Shown here: one piece after another, positions 23,955 through 31,222 of the stretch
Layout: the number at the start of each line of letters is the position of its first letter
Position numbering within the stretch: position 1 is the first letter of the stretch
IMG/VR virus record: IMGVR_UViG_3300007539_000104
Location: 1 to 31,878 of that record
Source of the DNA: a virus
Strand: one strand, 5' to 3'
Length of the DNA: 31,878 nucleotides
Program-made: the position numbers and the translations under genes
Notes under the pieces: model-generated
Database searches by the model: none
The model's input: the letters and a program-made list of their open reading frames with translations, nothing else
Told to the model about the DNA's origin: nothing

Positions 23955-24206
23955 ATGAGTAATACAAAGTTATCACAAGAAGAGTTGCAACAATTAAGAG
24001 ATTTTCAAAGAATAGATAATGAAATAACTTTTTCTTTAGGTCAAATTGAATTAAGAAAAATTTATTTAGAAAGAGATAAACAAAATCTCCAAAATCAATA
24101 TCAAACTCTTCTCCAAGATCAAGAAAAAGTAGGCAAAGAACTACAGGAAAAATACGGAGATGGAAACATTGATTTAGAAAAAGGAGAATTCATTAGTTCA
24201 AAATAG
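23955..24206 (+). CDS. Small coiled-coil protein conserved near tail genes
   Basis: An 83-residue protein starting at the ATG at 23955 (MSNTKLSQEEL), right after a late signal. An upstream in-frame ATG at 23865 lies inside the reductase gene and is rejected. Residues ~5-65 are a heptad coiled coil (IELRKIYLERDKQNLQNQY, then QTLLQDQEKVGKELQEK). The ending KYGDGNIDLEKGEFI is a pattern (KYG-x-G-x-I-D-x-x-x-GEF) that I recognise from small uncharacterised proteins of many T4-like marine phages. It sits just before the tail sheath gene and could be a tail-assembly chaperone, but the function is not known. Confidence 0.8.
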   Translation: MSNTKLSQEELQQLRDFQRIDNEITFSLGQIELRKIYLERDKQNLQNQYQTLLQDQEKVGKELQEKYGDGNIDLEKGEFISSK

Positions 24207-24225
24207 TTCTTTAAGAAAGTCTTTA

Positions 24226-24235
24226 ATATGTATAA
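24226..24235 (+). promoter_or_regulatory. Late-gene signal variant ATATGTATAA
   Basis: One-mismatch copy with the usual TAAAA continuation, 29 nt before the sheath ATG at 24265. Confidence 0.5.
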
Positions 24236-24264
24236 TAAAACAATATCAAAAATAACATATAAAG

Positions 24265-26601
24265 ATGGCAGAAACATTATTATCTCCAGGTGTATTAGCT
24301 AGAGAAAACGACCAATCATTTATAACTCAACAACCCGTTGAAGTAGGTGCTGCAATTATCGGACCTACTGCTTTAGGTCCTGTAGAAGTTCCTACATTAG
24401 TTACTTCTTTTAGCGAGTATACCGCAACTTTTGGTACTACAGTACAGAGTGCATCAGTTGCTTATTCATACTTAACTTCATTAGCAGCAAATAATTATTT
24501 CCAAAGTGGAGGAACAAGTTTATTAGTGACAAGAGTTGTACCTGAAGCGTTCACTCCTGCTACTAGTTCATTTATTAACACAGTAGATGGATCAGCTTTA
24601 AAAACAGGAGATTCAAATGCTGACACATTATTTGATTCTGTAACAGATCCAGGAACTGGATTTACTAGTTCAGCTGAAAGTATTACTGCTGCTGGTTACA
24701 CAGGGAGTAGTGGTGAAGGTGCAGTATTTAACATTCAATTAGATGGTGGTTCATTAGTTGCTATTACAGCCTCTGCAGGTGGTGCTAATTATGAAGCTGG
24801 CGACACTATTACATTCTCTTCTAACGATAATGGTGGTTCACCAATTGTAGCAACAGAATTATCAGGTTCATCTACTTTTAATGCAGATGATACTTACGAT
24901 GCTGGAACAATTACAATCAATCCATCAGCAACAACAAGCACAACAGCAACTGGTCAAGCTTGGTCTTTAACTTTTACAGGTTCTGCTGCTCAAGCTAGTT
25001 TATCTAGTATAACAGCTACATCAGCAGGTGAAGGAGTAGTACCAGGAGATACATTTACTTGGGCAGCAGCAGATATTAACACAGAATTAGGAGGAACATC
25101 AGCAGGAGCAACTGATATAGTATTAACTGCTACCGCTGCAGATGTAACCGCTGATGTTGCCGTAGTAACTTTAAGAAATGTAGATTTAGCTGATGGCGAT
25201 TCTCCATTCCAATTAGAAACAATTTCCGAAGGAGAAATAATGAATACAGGTACAACATTATTAAGTAATGGTGCACTTGCAACAGGATCAGCAGAAAATA
25301 TTCGTTGGTCAATTCCAAGTGTAAATACTGCCTCTGGTACTTTTAGCTTATTAGTTCGAAGAGGAAATGATGATTCTAATCAACAAGTAGTACTTGAACA
25401 ATATCAAAACTTATCATTAGACCCATATTCTCCAAATTATATATCAGCACAAATTGGTGATATTACTAAAAATTTAGTAAATGAAGGAAGTGATTATTTT
25501 ATTCAAGAATCTGGATCATATGCAAATTTATCTAAATATATAAGAGTAAAATCAGTAAATTTAAAAACTCCAAATTATTTTGATAATAATGGTCAAGCAA
25601 AATCCGAATTTACAGGATCAATGCCTTCTGCTCAATCTGGATCGTTTAATGGAGCTACAGGTAGAAATATTACAACCTCAACTTCTGGTAGAGTTGCTAA
25701 CTTCTATGATAAAATAGGAGATGGATCTGCATTTGATACTCAAGGATTAACTGGAAGTAATTATACTAATGCATTAGCTTTATTAGGAAATGTAGACGAA
25801 TACAAATATAATGCAATTTCAGCACCAGGATTAATTAATGCAGTACATTCAACACAAACTACAGCATTAGTTACTAATACTCAAAATAGAGGTGATGCTA
25901 TTGCAGTAGTAGATTTAGTAAAATATGGAAGTTCAGTTGCTTCAGTTTCTCAAGCAGCAGCTTCATTTGATAATAGCTATGCAGCAACATATTGGCCTTG
26001 GGTTCAAATGATTGATCCTCAAACAGGCGAATTAGTATACTCACCAGCTTCAACAGTAATCCCAGGAGTTTATGTATTTACAGATGCTTCAAGTGAACCA
26101 TGGTTTGCACCAGCTGGATTAACTAGAGGAGCTTTAGGACAAGTAGTTAGAGCTGAAAGAAAATTAACAGCTAATAACAGAGATACTTTATATGAATCAA
26201 ATGTTAACCCATTAGCAACATTCCCACAAAGTGGAGTAGTTGTATTTGGACAAAAAACATTACAGAAAAGAGCTAGTGCTTTAGATAGAGTAAATGTTAG
26301 AAGATTGTTAATTGCTCTTAAAGGATTTATTTCTGGAGTAGCTGATAATTTAGTATTCGAACAAAATACAATTGCTACTAGAAACAATTTCTTAAGTGTA
26401 GTAAATCCGTATTTAGAAGGAGTACAACAAAGACAAGGATTGTATGCTTTCAAAGTAGTAATGGATGATACAAATAATACACCAACTGTAATAGATAGAA
26501 ATGAGTTAATAGGTCAAATTTACTTACAACCAACTAAAACAGCTGAGTTTATTATCCTAGATTTCAATGTACTACCAACAGGAGCTACATTCCCAGCATA
26601 A
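24265..26601 (+). CDS. gp18: Tail sheath protein (gp18-like)
   Basis: A 778-residue contractile sheath subunit. The N-terminus LLSPGVLARENDQSFITQQP and the AAIIGPTALGPVEVPTLVTS block are typical. The C-terminal domain carries the most conserved gp18 sequence: LTANNRDTLYESNVNPLATF, GQKTLQKRASALDRVNVRRL, and a final LQPTKTAEFIILDFNVLPTG. T4 gp18 is 659 residues; the surplus is mainly a Ser/Thr/Gly/Ala-rich beta insertion at ~105-335 (for example VFNIQLDGGSLVAITASAGG and a second similar stretch). This would project from the sheath surface. Codons are more uniform (CCA, ACA, GGA, GTA) than in the glycan genes, as expected for an abundant protein. Upstream of the tube gene, as in T4. Confidence 0.96.
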   Translation: MAETLLSPGVLARENDQSFITQQPVEVGAAIIGPTALGPVEVPTLVTSFSEYTATFGTTVQSASVAYSYLTSLAANNYFQSGGTSLLVTRVVPEAFTPATSSFINTVDGSALKTGDSNADTLFDSVTDPGTGFTSSAESITAAGYTGSSGEGAVFNIQLDGGSLVAITASAGGANYEAGDTITFSSNDNGGSPIVATELSGSSTFNADDTYDAGTITINPSATTSTTATGQAWSLTFTGSAAQASLSSITATSAGEGVVPGDTFTWAAADINTELGGTSAGATDIVLTATAADVTADVAVVTLRNVDLADGDSPFQLETISEGEIMNTGTTLLSNGALATGSAENIRWSIPSVNTASGTFSLLVRRGNDDSNQQVVLEQYQNLSLDPYSPNYISAQIGDITKNLVNEGSDYFIQESGSYANLSKYIRVKSVNLKTPNYFDNNGQAKSEFTGSMPSAQSGSFNGATGRNITTSTSGRVANFYDKIGDGSAFDTQGLTGSNYTNALALLGNVDEYKYNAISAPGLINAVHSTQTTALVTNTQNRGDAIAVVDLVKYGSSVASVSQAAASFDNSYAATYWPWVQMIDPQTGELVYSPASTVIPGVYVFTDASSEPWFAPAGLTRGALGQVVRAERKLTANNRDTLYESNVNPLATFPQSGVVVFGQKTLQKRASALDRVNVRRLLIALKGFISGVADNLVFEQNTIATRNNFLSVVNPYLEGVQQRQGLYAFKVVMDDTNNTPTVIDRNELIGQIYLQPTKTAEFIILDFNVLPTGATFPA

Positions 26602-26616
26602 AAATTTAAAAATAGA

Positions 26617-26626
26617 ATATTTATAA
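26617..26626 (+). promoter_or_regulatory. Late-gene signal ATATTTATAA
   Basis: Exact copy in the 42-nt gap between sheath and tube genes, 17 nt before the ATG at 26644. Confidence 0.6.
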
Positions 26627-26643
26627 TAAAATAATAAAATAAA

Positions 26644-27132
26644 ATGGCAGTATTAGATCCAAACGAAATATTTTTCACAGCTTTTGAGCCAAAACAAGCA
26701 AATAGGTTTATCCTTTATGTAGATGGTATTCCTGCTTATTTAGTAAAAGGTGTTGGAGCTGTATCCGTATCCCAAGGTACAGTAGAATTAAACCATATGA
26801 ATGTATCAAGATATGTAAAAGGTAAAACAGTTTGGGATCCAATTTCATTAACATTATTTGACCCAATCACACCATCAGGTGCACAATCAGTTATGGAGTG
26901 GGTACGTTTACACCATGAATCAGTAACAGGTCGTGATGGATATAGTGATTTTTATAAAAAAGATCTTACTTTTAACGTACTTGGTCCTGTAGGTGATATC
27001 GTATCTGAATGGATTATCAAAGGTGCTTTTATACAATCAGCTACATTTGGTGATTACAATTGGGATACTGTAGATACTGCTCAAAATATAGAATTAACAG
27101 TACAACCAGATTATTGTATTTTAAATTTCTAA
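26644..27132 (+). CDS. gp19: Tail tube protein (gp19-like)
   Basis: A 162-residue tube subunit that stacks to form the inner channel. Family features: FFTAFEPKQANRFILYVDGI, then PAYLVKGVGAVSVSQGTVEL; a central WDPISLTLFDPITPSGAQSV; and RDGYSDFYKKDLTFNVLGPV near the end, closing with QNIELTVQPDYCIL. The length equals T4 gp19 (163 residues). It follows the sheath gene and is terminated by a hairpin 28 nt downstream, so sheath and tube form a separate high-output unit. Confidence 0.96.
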   Translation: MAVLDPNEIFFTAFEPKQANRFILYVDGIPAYLVKGVGAVSVSQGTVELNHMNVSRYVKGKTVWDPISLTLFDPITPSGAQSVMEWVRLHHESVTGRDGYSDFYKKDLTFNVLGPVGDIVSEWIIKGAFIQSATFGDYNWDTVDTAQNIELTVQPDYCILNF

Positions 27133-27160
27133 AAATTTTACCCCTCCCCTTTTGAAAAAT

Positions 27161-27188
27161 AGCTTGGCTTAGGTCAAGCTTTTTTTTA
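27161..27188 (+). terminator. Intrinsic terminator after the tail tube gene
   Basis: Stem AGCTTG/CAAGCT (27161-27166 with 27175-27180) with an 8-nt loop, followed by a run of seven Ts. It isolates the sheath/tube unit from the oxygenase-like gene. Confidence 0.9.
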
Positions 27189-27198
27189 TTTTTAGTAT

Positions 27199-27867
27199 AT
27201 GGTAAAAGACTATCCTAATTTTATTTCTAAATCTGAAATAGATAACATTAAACAAAAGATATATTCTTTAAAAGAATATTGGAAGCACTCCTCTGAATAC
27301 CCAAATAGTCAATTACAACAATTTAAAGGAACCCCTATAGAAAAATCATTATTTAAAAGATATAGAGCGGAACACATGTTAGGAGATGCTTTATATAGGT
27401 TAGAAGGAAAAAAAGAAAATATTGATTTAGGGATACAATTATTATTGCTTAAAAAATTTTCTAAAACATATACAAAATTAATTAATAAAATTACAGAAAT
27501 AACATCAATAGAATCAGAACTAGATGTTGAACTTACAATCCCAGGATTTCATATTTATGCTGATTACCCCCAACCTTTTAATAAGTTTAATTATCATGTA
27601 GACACTAGTATTTTAGATTATTATCCTACTATTGATATCAGTAAAATATATTCTTTTGTATTACTTATAGAATGTAATGGAATTACCCCTTATTTAGATT
27701 ATAAAACAGGAACTAAAGAATATGAATTAGGAACTTTACATATTTGGAATGGAAATTTAAACCATAGAATTGGGGGATTTGAGTTAAGAAAAGGAGATTC
27801 AAGAATAACACTGCAAGGGCATTATTATTATGATCCTAATTCAAAAACAAATAAATTATTTTTTTAA
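27199..27867 (+). CDS. 2OG-Fe(II) oxygenase-like protein
   Basis: A 222-residue protein whose C-terminal half has the double-stranded beta-helix signature: HxD in FNYHVDTSILDY (H133, D135), the distal His in GTLHIWNGNLNHRIGGFELR (H189) and the 2-oxoglutarate-binding Arg in DSRITLQGHYYY (R202). Such enzymes hydroxylate amino-acid side chains, nucleobases or lipids. The N-terminal ~110 residues are helical and not recognised. It lies between the tail-tube terminator and the gp26-like gene, an odd place for an enzyme, so virion-protein hydroxylation is one idea. No late signal or clear promoter lies in the 10 nt between the terminator and its ATG, so expression may rely on read-through. Family call moderate to good; substrate unknown. 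Confidence 0.75.
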   Translation: MVKDYPNFISKSEIDNIKQKIYSLKEYWKHSSEYPNSQLQQFKGTPIEKSLFKRYRAEHMLGDALYRLEGKKENIDLGIQLLLLKKFSKTYTKLINKITEITSIESELDVELTIPGFHIYADYPQPFNKFNYHVDTSILDYYPTIDISKIYSFVLLIECNGITPYLDYKTGTKEYELGTLHIWNGNLNHRIGGFELRKGDSRITLQGHYYYDPNSKTNKLFF

Positions 27868-27904
27868 AAATAGTGTGGAAATGTAAGAAACTTTTCTTAT
27901 ATTA

Positions 27905-27914
27905 ATATTTATCA
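27905..27914 (+). promoter_or_regulatory. Late-gene signal variant ATATTTATCA
   Basis: One-mismatch copy, 30 nt before the ATG at 27945. A small inverted repeat AACGT/ACGTT (27914-27918 with 27923-27927) follows it directly. Confidence 0.45.
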
Positions 27915-27944
27915 ACGTAAAAACGTTATTATTAAATAAAGATT

Positions 27945-28679
27945 ATGGCCGAATTTAAAATTCCAACAGAAACAGTATCATTACCCTCAAAAGGACTTTT
28001 ATATCCTAAAGACCACCCATTAGCAAGTGGTACAATTGAAATGAAATATATGACAGCTAAAGAAGAAGATATTCTTACTAACGCATCCTATATATCTGAT
28101 GGGTCTGTAATTGATAGAGTATTAAAAGCATTAGTAGTAACTAAATTTAACTGGAGTGATTTACTAATTGGAGATAAAAATGCTATAATGGTAGCTGCTA
28201 GAGTTTTAGGTTATGGTAAAGATTACACCTATGAGTATAATGGGAAAGAATATAATGTAGATTTATCCACATTAGAAGATAAAGAATTAGATAAAAGTTT
28301 ATACGCTAATGGAAACAATTTTAGCTTTACACTCCCCCACTCAGGTAATGTAATTACTTATAAATTACTTACTAATGGAGATGAAATTAAAATTCAAAAT
28401 GAACTAAAAGGTTTACAAAAAATTGATAAAAATAATGTACCTGAAGCTACTACTAGATTGAAATATATGATTCAATCAGTTGAAGGAGATTCTGAAAGAA
28501 AAACAGTAAGAGATTTTGTTGATAATTATTTATTAGCTCGAGATGCTCGAGCATTAAGGGAAAATATTCTTGAAACACAACCAGACGTAGATCTGACTTT
28601 TTTTCCCGAAAACGGAACTAAGCGGGTTAACATCCCCATTGGGATTAAGTTTTTTTGGCCTGACGTTGACCTCAGCTAG
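27945..28679 (+). CDS. gp26: Baseplate hub/tail-assembly protein (gp26-like), zero-frame product
   Basis: A 244-residue protein. The opening TETVSLPSKGLLYPKDHPLA followed by EMKYMTAKEEDILT is the hallmark of T4-like gp26 baseplate proteins (LPS-x-G-x-Y...MT-x-x-ED-x-L). It continues with VIDRVLKALVV, LIGDKNAIMVAARVLGYGKD and a beta-rich region; the C-terminal ~70 residues are helical (LLARDARALRENILETQ). It ends IKFFWPDVDLS. A second open frame overlaps the last 83 nt in the +1 frame and encodes matching tail-type sequence, suggesting that a fraction of ribosomes shift and make a ~328-residue form. Position directly before the tape measure is also that of a tail-assembly chaperone. T4 gp26 is 208 residues. 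Confidence 0.82.
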   Translation: MAEFKIPTETVSLPSKGLLYPKDHPLASGTIEMKYMTAKEEDILTNASYISDGSVIDRVLKALVVTKFNWSDLLIGDKNAIMVAARVLGYGKDYTYEYNGKEYNVDLSTLEDKELDKSLYANGNNFSFTLPHSGNVITYKLLTNGDEIKIQNELKGLQKIDKNNVPEATTRLKYMIQSVEGDSERKTVRDFVDNYLLARDARALRENILETQPDVDLTFFPENGTKRVNIPIGIKFFWPDVDLS

Positions 28680-28932
28680 TCAAAAAAGACAATCTTTATT
28701 TAGACAAATACATGAAATAGTATTCCATGGTAAAGGTGGGTATGATTGGCCTACTGTTTATAATATGCCTATTTGGCTTCGTAAATATACCTTCAAATTA
28801 ATTCAAGATTTCTATAAAGAAGAAACAGAATCTCTTAAAAAAGCACAGGAAGGAAAAGGCAAAAAATCCTTAATTGGAAAAGATGGTAAAGTATCTACAC
28901 CTCAATTTCAAAACAAAACCAGTTATAAATAA
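28639..28932 (+). CDS. Second-frame C-terminal extension of the gp26-like protein
   Basis: Open in the +1 frame relative to the gp26-like gene from 28597 to 28932. It lacks any ATG near its start; the only start-like codon in the overlap is a TTG at 28639, and the next in-frame ATG is far inside (in YNMP). The conserved-looking part is SLFRQIHEIVFHGKGGYDWP, then TVYNMPIWLRKYTFKLIQD, a helix block I associate with short baseplate/chaperone proteins that follow gp26-type genes. The end is Lys-rich and disordered. The most economical reading is a frameshift product entered at the T7 run at 28650-28656. Independent initiation at the TTG is the alternative. Confidence 0.65.
   Translation: MGLSFFGLTLTSASQKRQSLFRQIHEIVFHGKGGYDWPTVYNMPIWLRKYTFKLIQDFYKEETESLKKAQEGKGKKSLIGKDGKVSTPQFQNKTSYK
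28650..28656 (+). other. Candidate programmed ribosomal frameshift site (T7)
   Basis: Zero-frame codons are AAG TTT TTT TGG. A Phe-tRNA on the second TTT can move +1 to TTT (28654-28656) with perfect re-pairing and continue GGC CTG, or move -2 with the same outcome plus one Phe. The fusion would be 328 or 329 residues. A second T7 run (28598-28604) in the overlap could also slip (TTT to TTC). Confidence 0.55.
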
Positions 28933-28947
28933 AAATATAATTACTTA

Positions 28948-28957
28948 ATATTTATAA
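28948..28957 (+). promoter_or_regulatory. Late-gene signal ATATTTATAA
   Basis: Exact copy, 12 nt before the tape-measure ATG at 28970. Confidence 0.6.
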
Positions 28958-28969
28958 CAAAACATTTCA

Positions 28970-30985
28970 ATGGCCCTAGGAGACGGAGAATCTAAAAAGG
29001 AAGCACAAGATATAAATAAGGAATTAGGATTTATTCTTGATGCCGTTTCTTCTATTGGAGACCAATTAGTTGGTTCTTTTCAAGATGCGGTAGATGCTGC
29101 TTCTGACTTAGATGGTAAAGTAGACGTTGTAGGTAAAACAATGCAACGTGGCTTAGTAGCAGATCTAAAACAATCAGTTAAAAATACCGAATCCTTAATT
29201 GACCTCCAGTCTAAAGTAACACGAGGGGTTGCTACTCAAAAAGATATAGCTAAAGAACAAGAAAAAATAGCTTTAAATAGAGCTCGTTTAGAAGCCAAAA
29301 GAGATCTTTTAGGTGGAAGATTAACTAAAAGACAAAAAACTTTACTAGCCCAAGAAGAAGAACAATTAGATTTTCAAGAAAAAGCTCTTGATGGTATTAA
29401 AAAACAAAATACTGAGCAGCAAAAAAATAAAAGTCTACTTTCAATTGGAAATGAAAGTCTTAAGGGCATGGTTGATAAGCTGGATAAATCCGGAACTTTA
29501 TCAGCGATATTAGAAGGTAGATTTTCAGAAGTTGTTACTTTATCTAGGTTAGGTGAATTGTCCTTGTTTGCTATAGGAAATGCTATTCTTAAGGGTAGTG
29601 AAAATATGGCTAAGTTAGCCAAAACAACAGGGATATCAAAAGATGCAGCTAAGGAATTGCAAAAATCTCTGAACCAAACAGCTATCGATTCTGAAAATGT
29701 AGCGTTTACAGGGGAAAAAGCTACAAAAGCTTTTGTTGCATTATCTAAAGAAACAGGTTTAGTTGCTGACTTTGGGGGTCAAACATTAGAGACCTTTACA
29801 ATGCTAACCACTAAACTTGGTTTAGCGGAAGATGCTGCTAGTTCATTAACTACAATGGCTAGACTACAGGGTAAAGAAACTGAAGATATTTTAAGTGATA
29901 CTGTAGCCACAGCTAGTTCATTAGCAAAACAAGCAGGAGTTGGAATTAATGTAAAAGGTGTTTTAGAAGATGTTGCTAGTGCAAGTAATTCAATAAAAGT
30001 ATCTTTAGGATCCAGCCCAGAAATTCTTGCTGAAGCAGCCGCTAATGCCGCTTTATTAGGTACTAATTTAGAAGGTGTTGACGCCATAGCTAGTAGTTTA
30101 CTAGATTTTGAAACCTCTATAAAAAACGAACTTGCAGCAGAAATGCTACTTGGTAAAGATATTAATTTAGAAAAAGCAAGACAATTAGCTTTAACTAATG
30201 ATTTAGCAGGTTTAGCAGAAGAAATAGCTAATCAAGAAGAAATTACAGCAGCATTTGCAAGCGGAAATAGGGTACAACAAGAAGCAGCAGCAGCAGCTTT
30301 AGGAATGAGTAGAGATGCTTTAGCAGATATGGTAATGAAACAACAATTAAATGCCTTATCAGCTGAAGAATTTAAAAATACTTATGGAGAAGCTACATAT
30401 GAACAAATGCAATCTGTTAGTGCTCAAGAAAAATTAGCTTTATCTGCGGGTAAAATGAAAGATTCAATTGCCCAAATAGGTTTAGCATTTGCTCCTTTTC
30501 TAGATGGTTTAGCAAAAGGTGTTGGTTATTTAGCTGAATCTAAGACCTTTTTAGGCATTATGGGAGGCTTAATGGCAGGCTTAGCAGCTAGACAGGCAGT
30601 TTTAGCTACAATAAGTTTTGCAACAGCAATCCCAAAAATATTCTCTACTTTTTCAGCAATTCCTTTTGGGTTAGGTATACCAGGAGCAATTGCAGCAATT
30701 GCCGGAATGGCAGCAGCGGTAAAAGGAGCTTCATCAGTAATAGGAACTGTTGATGATATGGTTATGCCCCCAGGATATGGTGATAGAATATTATCTACCC
30801 CTGCAGGTTCTTTAGCTTTAAATAATCAAGATACTGTTGTAGCTGGAACTAACTTAGGAGGTGGAGGAAGTATGAAAGAAACAAATGCATTATTAAACCA
30901 AATCCTTAATAAACAAGGCACAGTAAAAATGAATGCTACCAGTGTAGGAACAGCATTTAGTGTTAATTCACGACAAATCCAATAA
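28970..30985 (+). CDS. Tail tape-measure protein
   Basis: A 671-residue protein that sets tail length and is ejected with DNA. Residues ~1-150 are charged coiled coil (QKDIAKEQEKIALNRARLEA, TKRQKTLLAQEEEQLDFQEK). The middle (200-480) is Ala-rich helical sequence with phage tape-measure style (GISKDAAKELQKSLNQTAID, TTMARLQGKETEDILSDTVA). Residues ~545-600 are hydrophobic, with at least one membrane-like helix (GIMGGLMAGLAARQAVLATI and GIPGAIAAIAGMAAAVKGAS). The C-terminus MPPGYGDRILSTPAGSLALN followed by NQDTVVAGTNLGG is a motif seen in other phage tape measures. It functionally corresponds to T4 gp29 (590 residues) without clear sequence identity. Upstream is the gp26-like/frameshift gene and downstream are baseplate-type genes, as expected. 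Confidence 0.88.
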   Translation: MALGDGESKKEAQDINKELGFILDAVSSIGDQLVGSFQDAVDAASDLDGKVDVVGKTMQRGLVADLKQSVKNTESLIDLQSKVTRGVATQKDIAKEQEKIALNRARLEAKRDLLGGRLTKRQKTLLAQEEEQLDFQEKALDGIKKQNTEQQKNKSLLSIGNESLKGMVDKLDKSGTLSAILEGRFSEVVTLSRLGELSLFAIGNAILKGSENMAKLAKTTGISKDAAKELQKSLNQTAIDSENVAFTGEKATKAFVALSKETGLVADFGGQTLETFTMLTTKLGLAEDAASSLTTMARLQGKETEDILSDTVATASSLAKQAGVGINVKGVLEDVASASNSIKVSLGSSPEILAEAAANAALLGTNLEGVDAIASSLLDFETSIKNELAAEMLLGKDINLEKARQLALTNDLAGLAEEIANQEEITAAFASGNRVQQEAAAAALGMSRDALADMVMKQQLNALSAEEFKNTYGEATYEQMQSVSAQEKLALSAGKMKDSIAQIGLAFAPFLDGLAKGVGYLAESKTFLGIMGGLMAGLAARQAVLATISFATAIPKIFSTFSAIPFGLGIPGAIAAIAGMAAAVKGASSVIGTVDDMVMPPGYGDRILSTPAGSLALNNQDTVVAGTNLGGGGSMKETNALLNQILNKQGTVKMNATSVGTAFSVNSRQIQ

Positions 30986-30989
30986 CTTA

Positions 30990-30999
30990 ATATTTATAA
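30990..30999 (+). promoter_or_regulatory. Late-gene signal ATATTTATAA
   Basis: Exact copy starting 5 nt after the tape-measure stop, 13 nt before the ATG at 31013, followed by TAAAA. Confidence 0.6.
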
Positions 31000-31012
31000 T
31001 AAAACAATAATT

Positions 31013-31216
31013 ATGAGCTTATTAAATAAATTAACAAACGGAGGTTCAACATTATCTAACTTAAATGGAACAACCCCATCTACTCCAGATTTTCAACAAT
31101 CGAAATTACATGATACCTATTCATTAAATGGTATCCCTGGTTTAAATGGAAAACCTGCTCCATCAACTTTAGATTCTGCTGATCCTGTTAAGTATTTAGA
31201 CAATCTACCACAGTAA
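31013..31216 (+). CDS. Small hypothetical tail-region protein
   Basis: A 67-residue Ser/Asn/Gly/Pro-rich protein (LNKLTNGGSTLSNLNG, then SKLHDTYSLNGIPGLNGKPA) with little predicted regular structure. It has no signal peptide, cysteine or membrane segment. It carries its own late signal 13 nt upstream and is followed after 6 nt by the next tail gene, so it is expressed with the tail module. The composition suggests a short linker or tail-tip peptide. No family recognised. Confidence 0.65.
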   Translation: MSLLNKLTNGGSTLSNLNGTTPSTPDFQQSKLHDTYSLNGIPGLNGKPAPSTLDSADPVKYLDNLPQ

Positions 31217-31222
31217 TAAAAT

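Noticed and set aside
29374-30087. Two - strand open frames inside the tape-measure gene
   Set aside because: Shadows of the + strand coding frame, with no recognisable motifs or start context.
1524-30999. TATAAATA on the - strand as T4 late promoters for leftward genes
   Set aside because: There are no credible - strand genes, and every copy sits just upstream of a + strand start.
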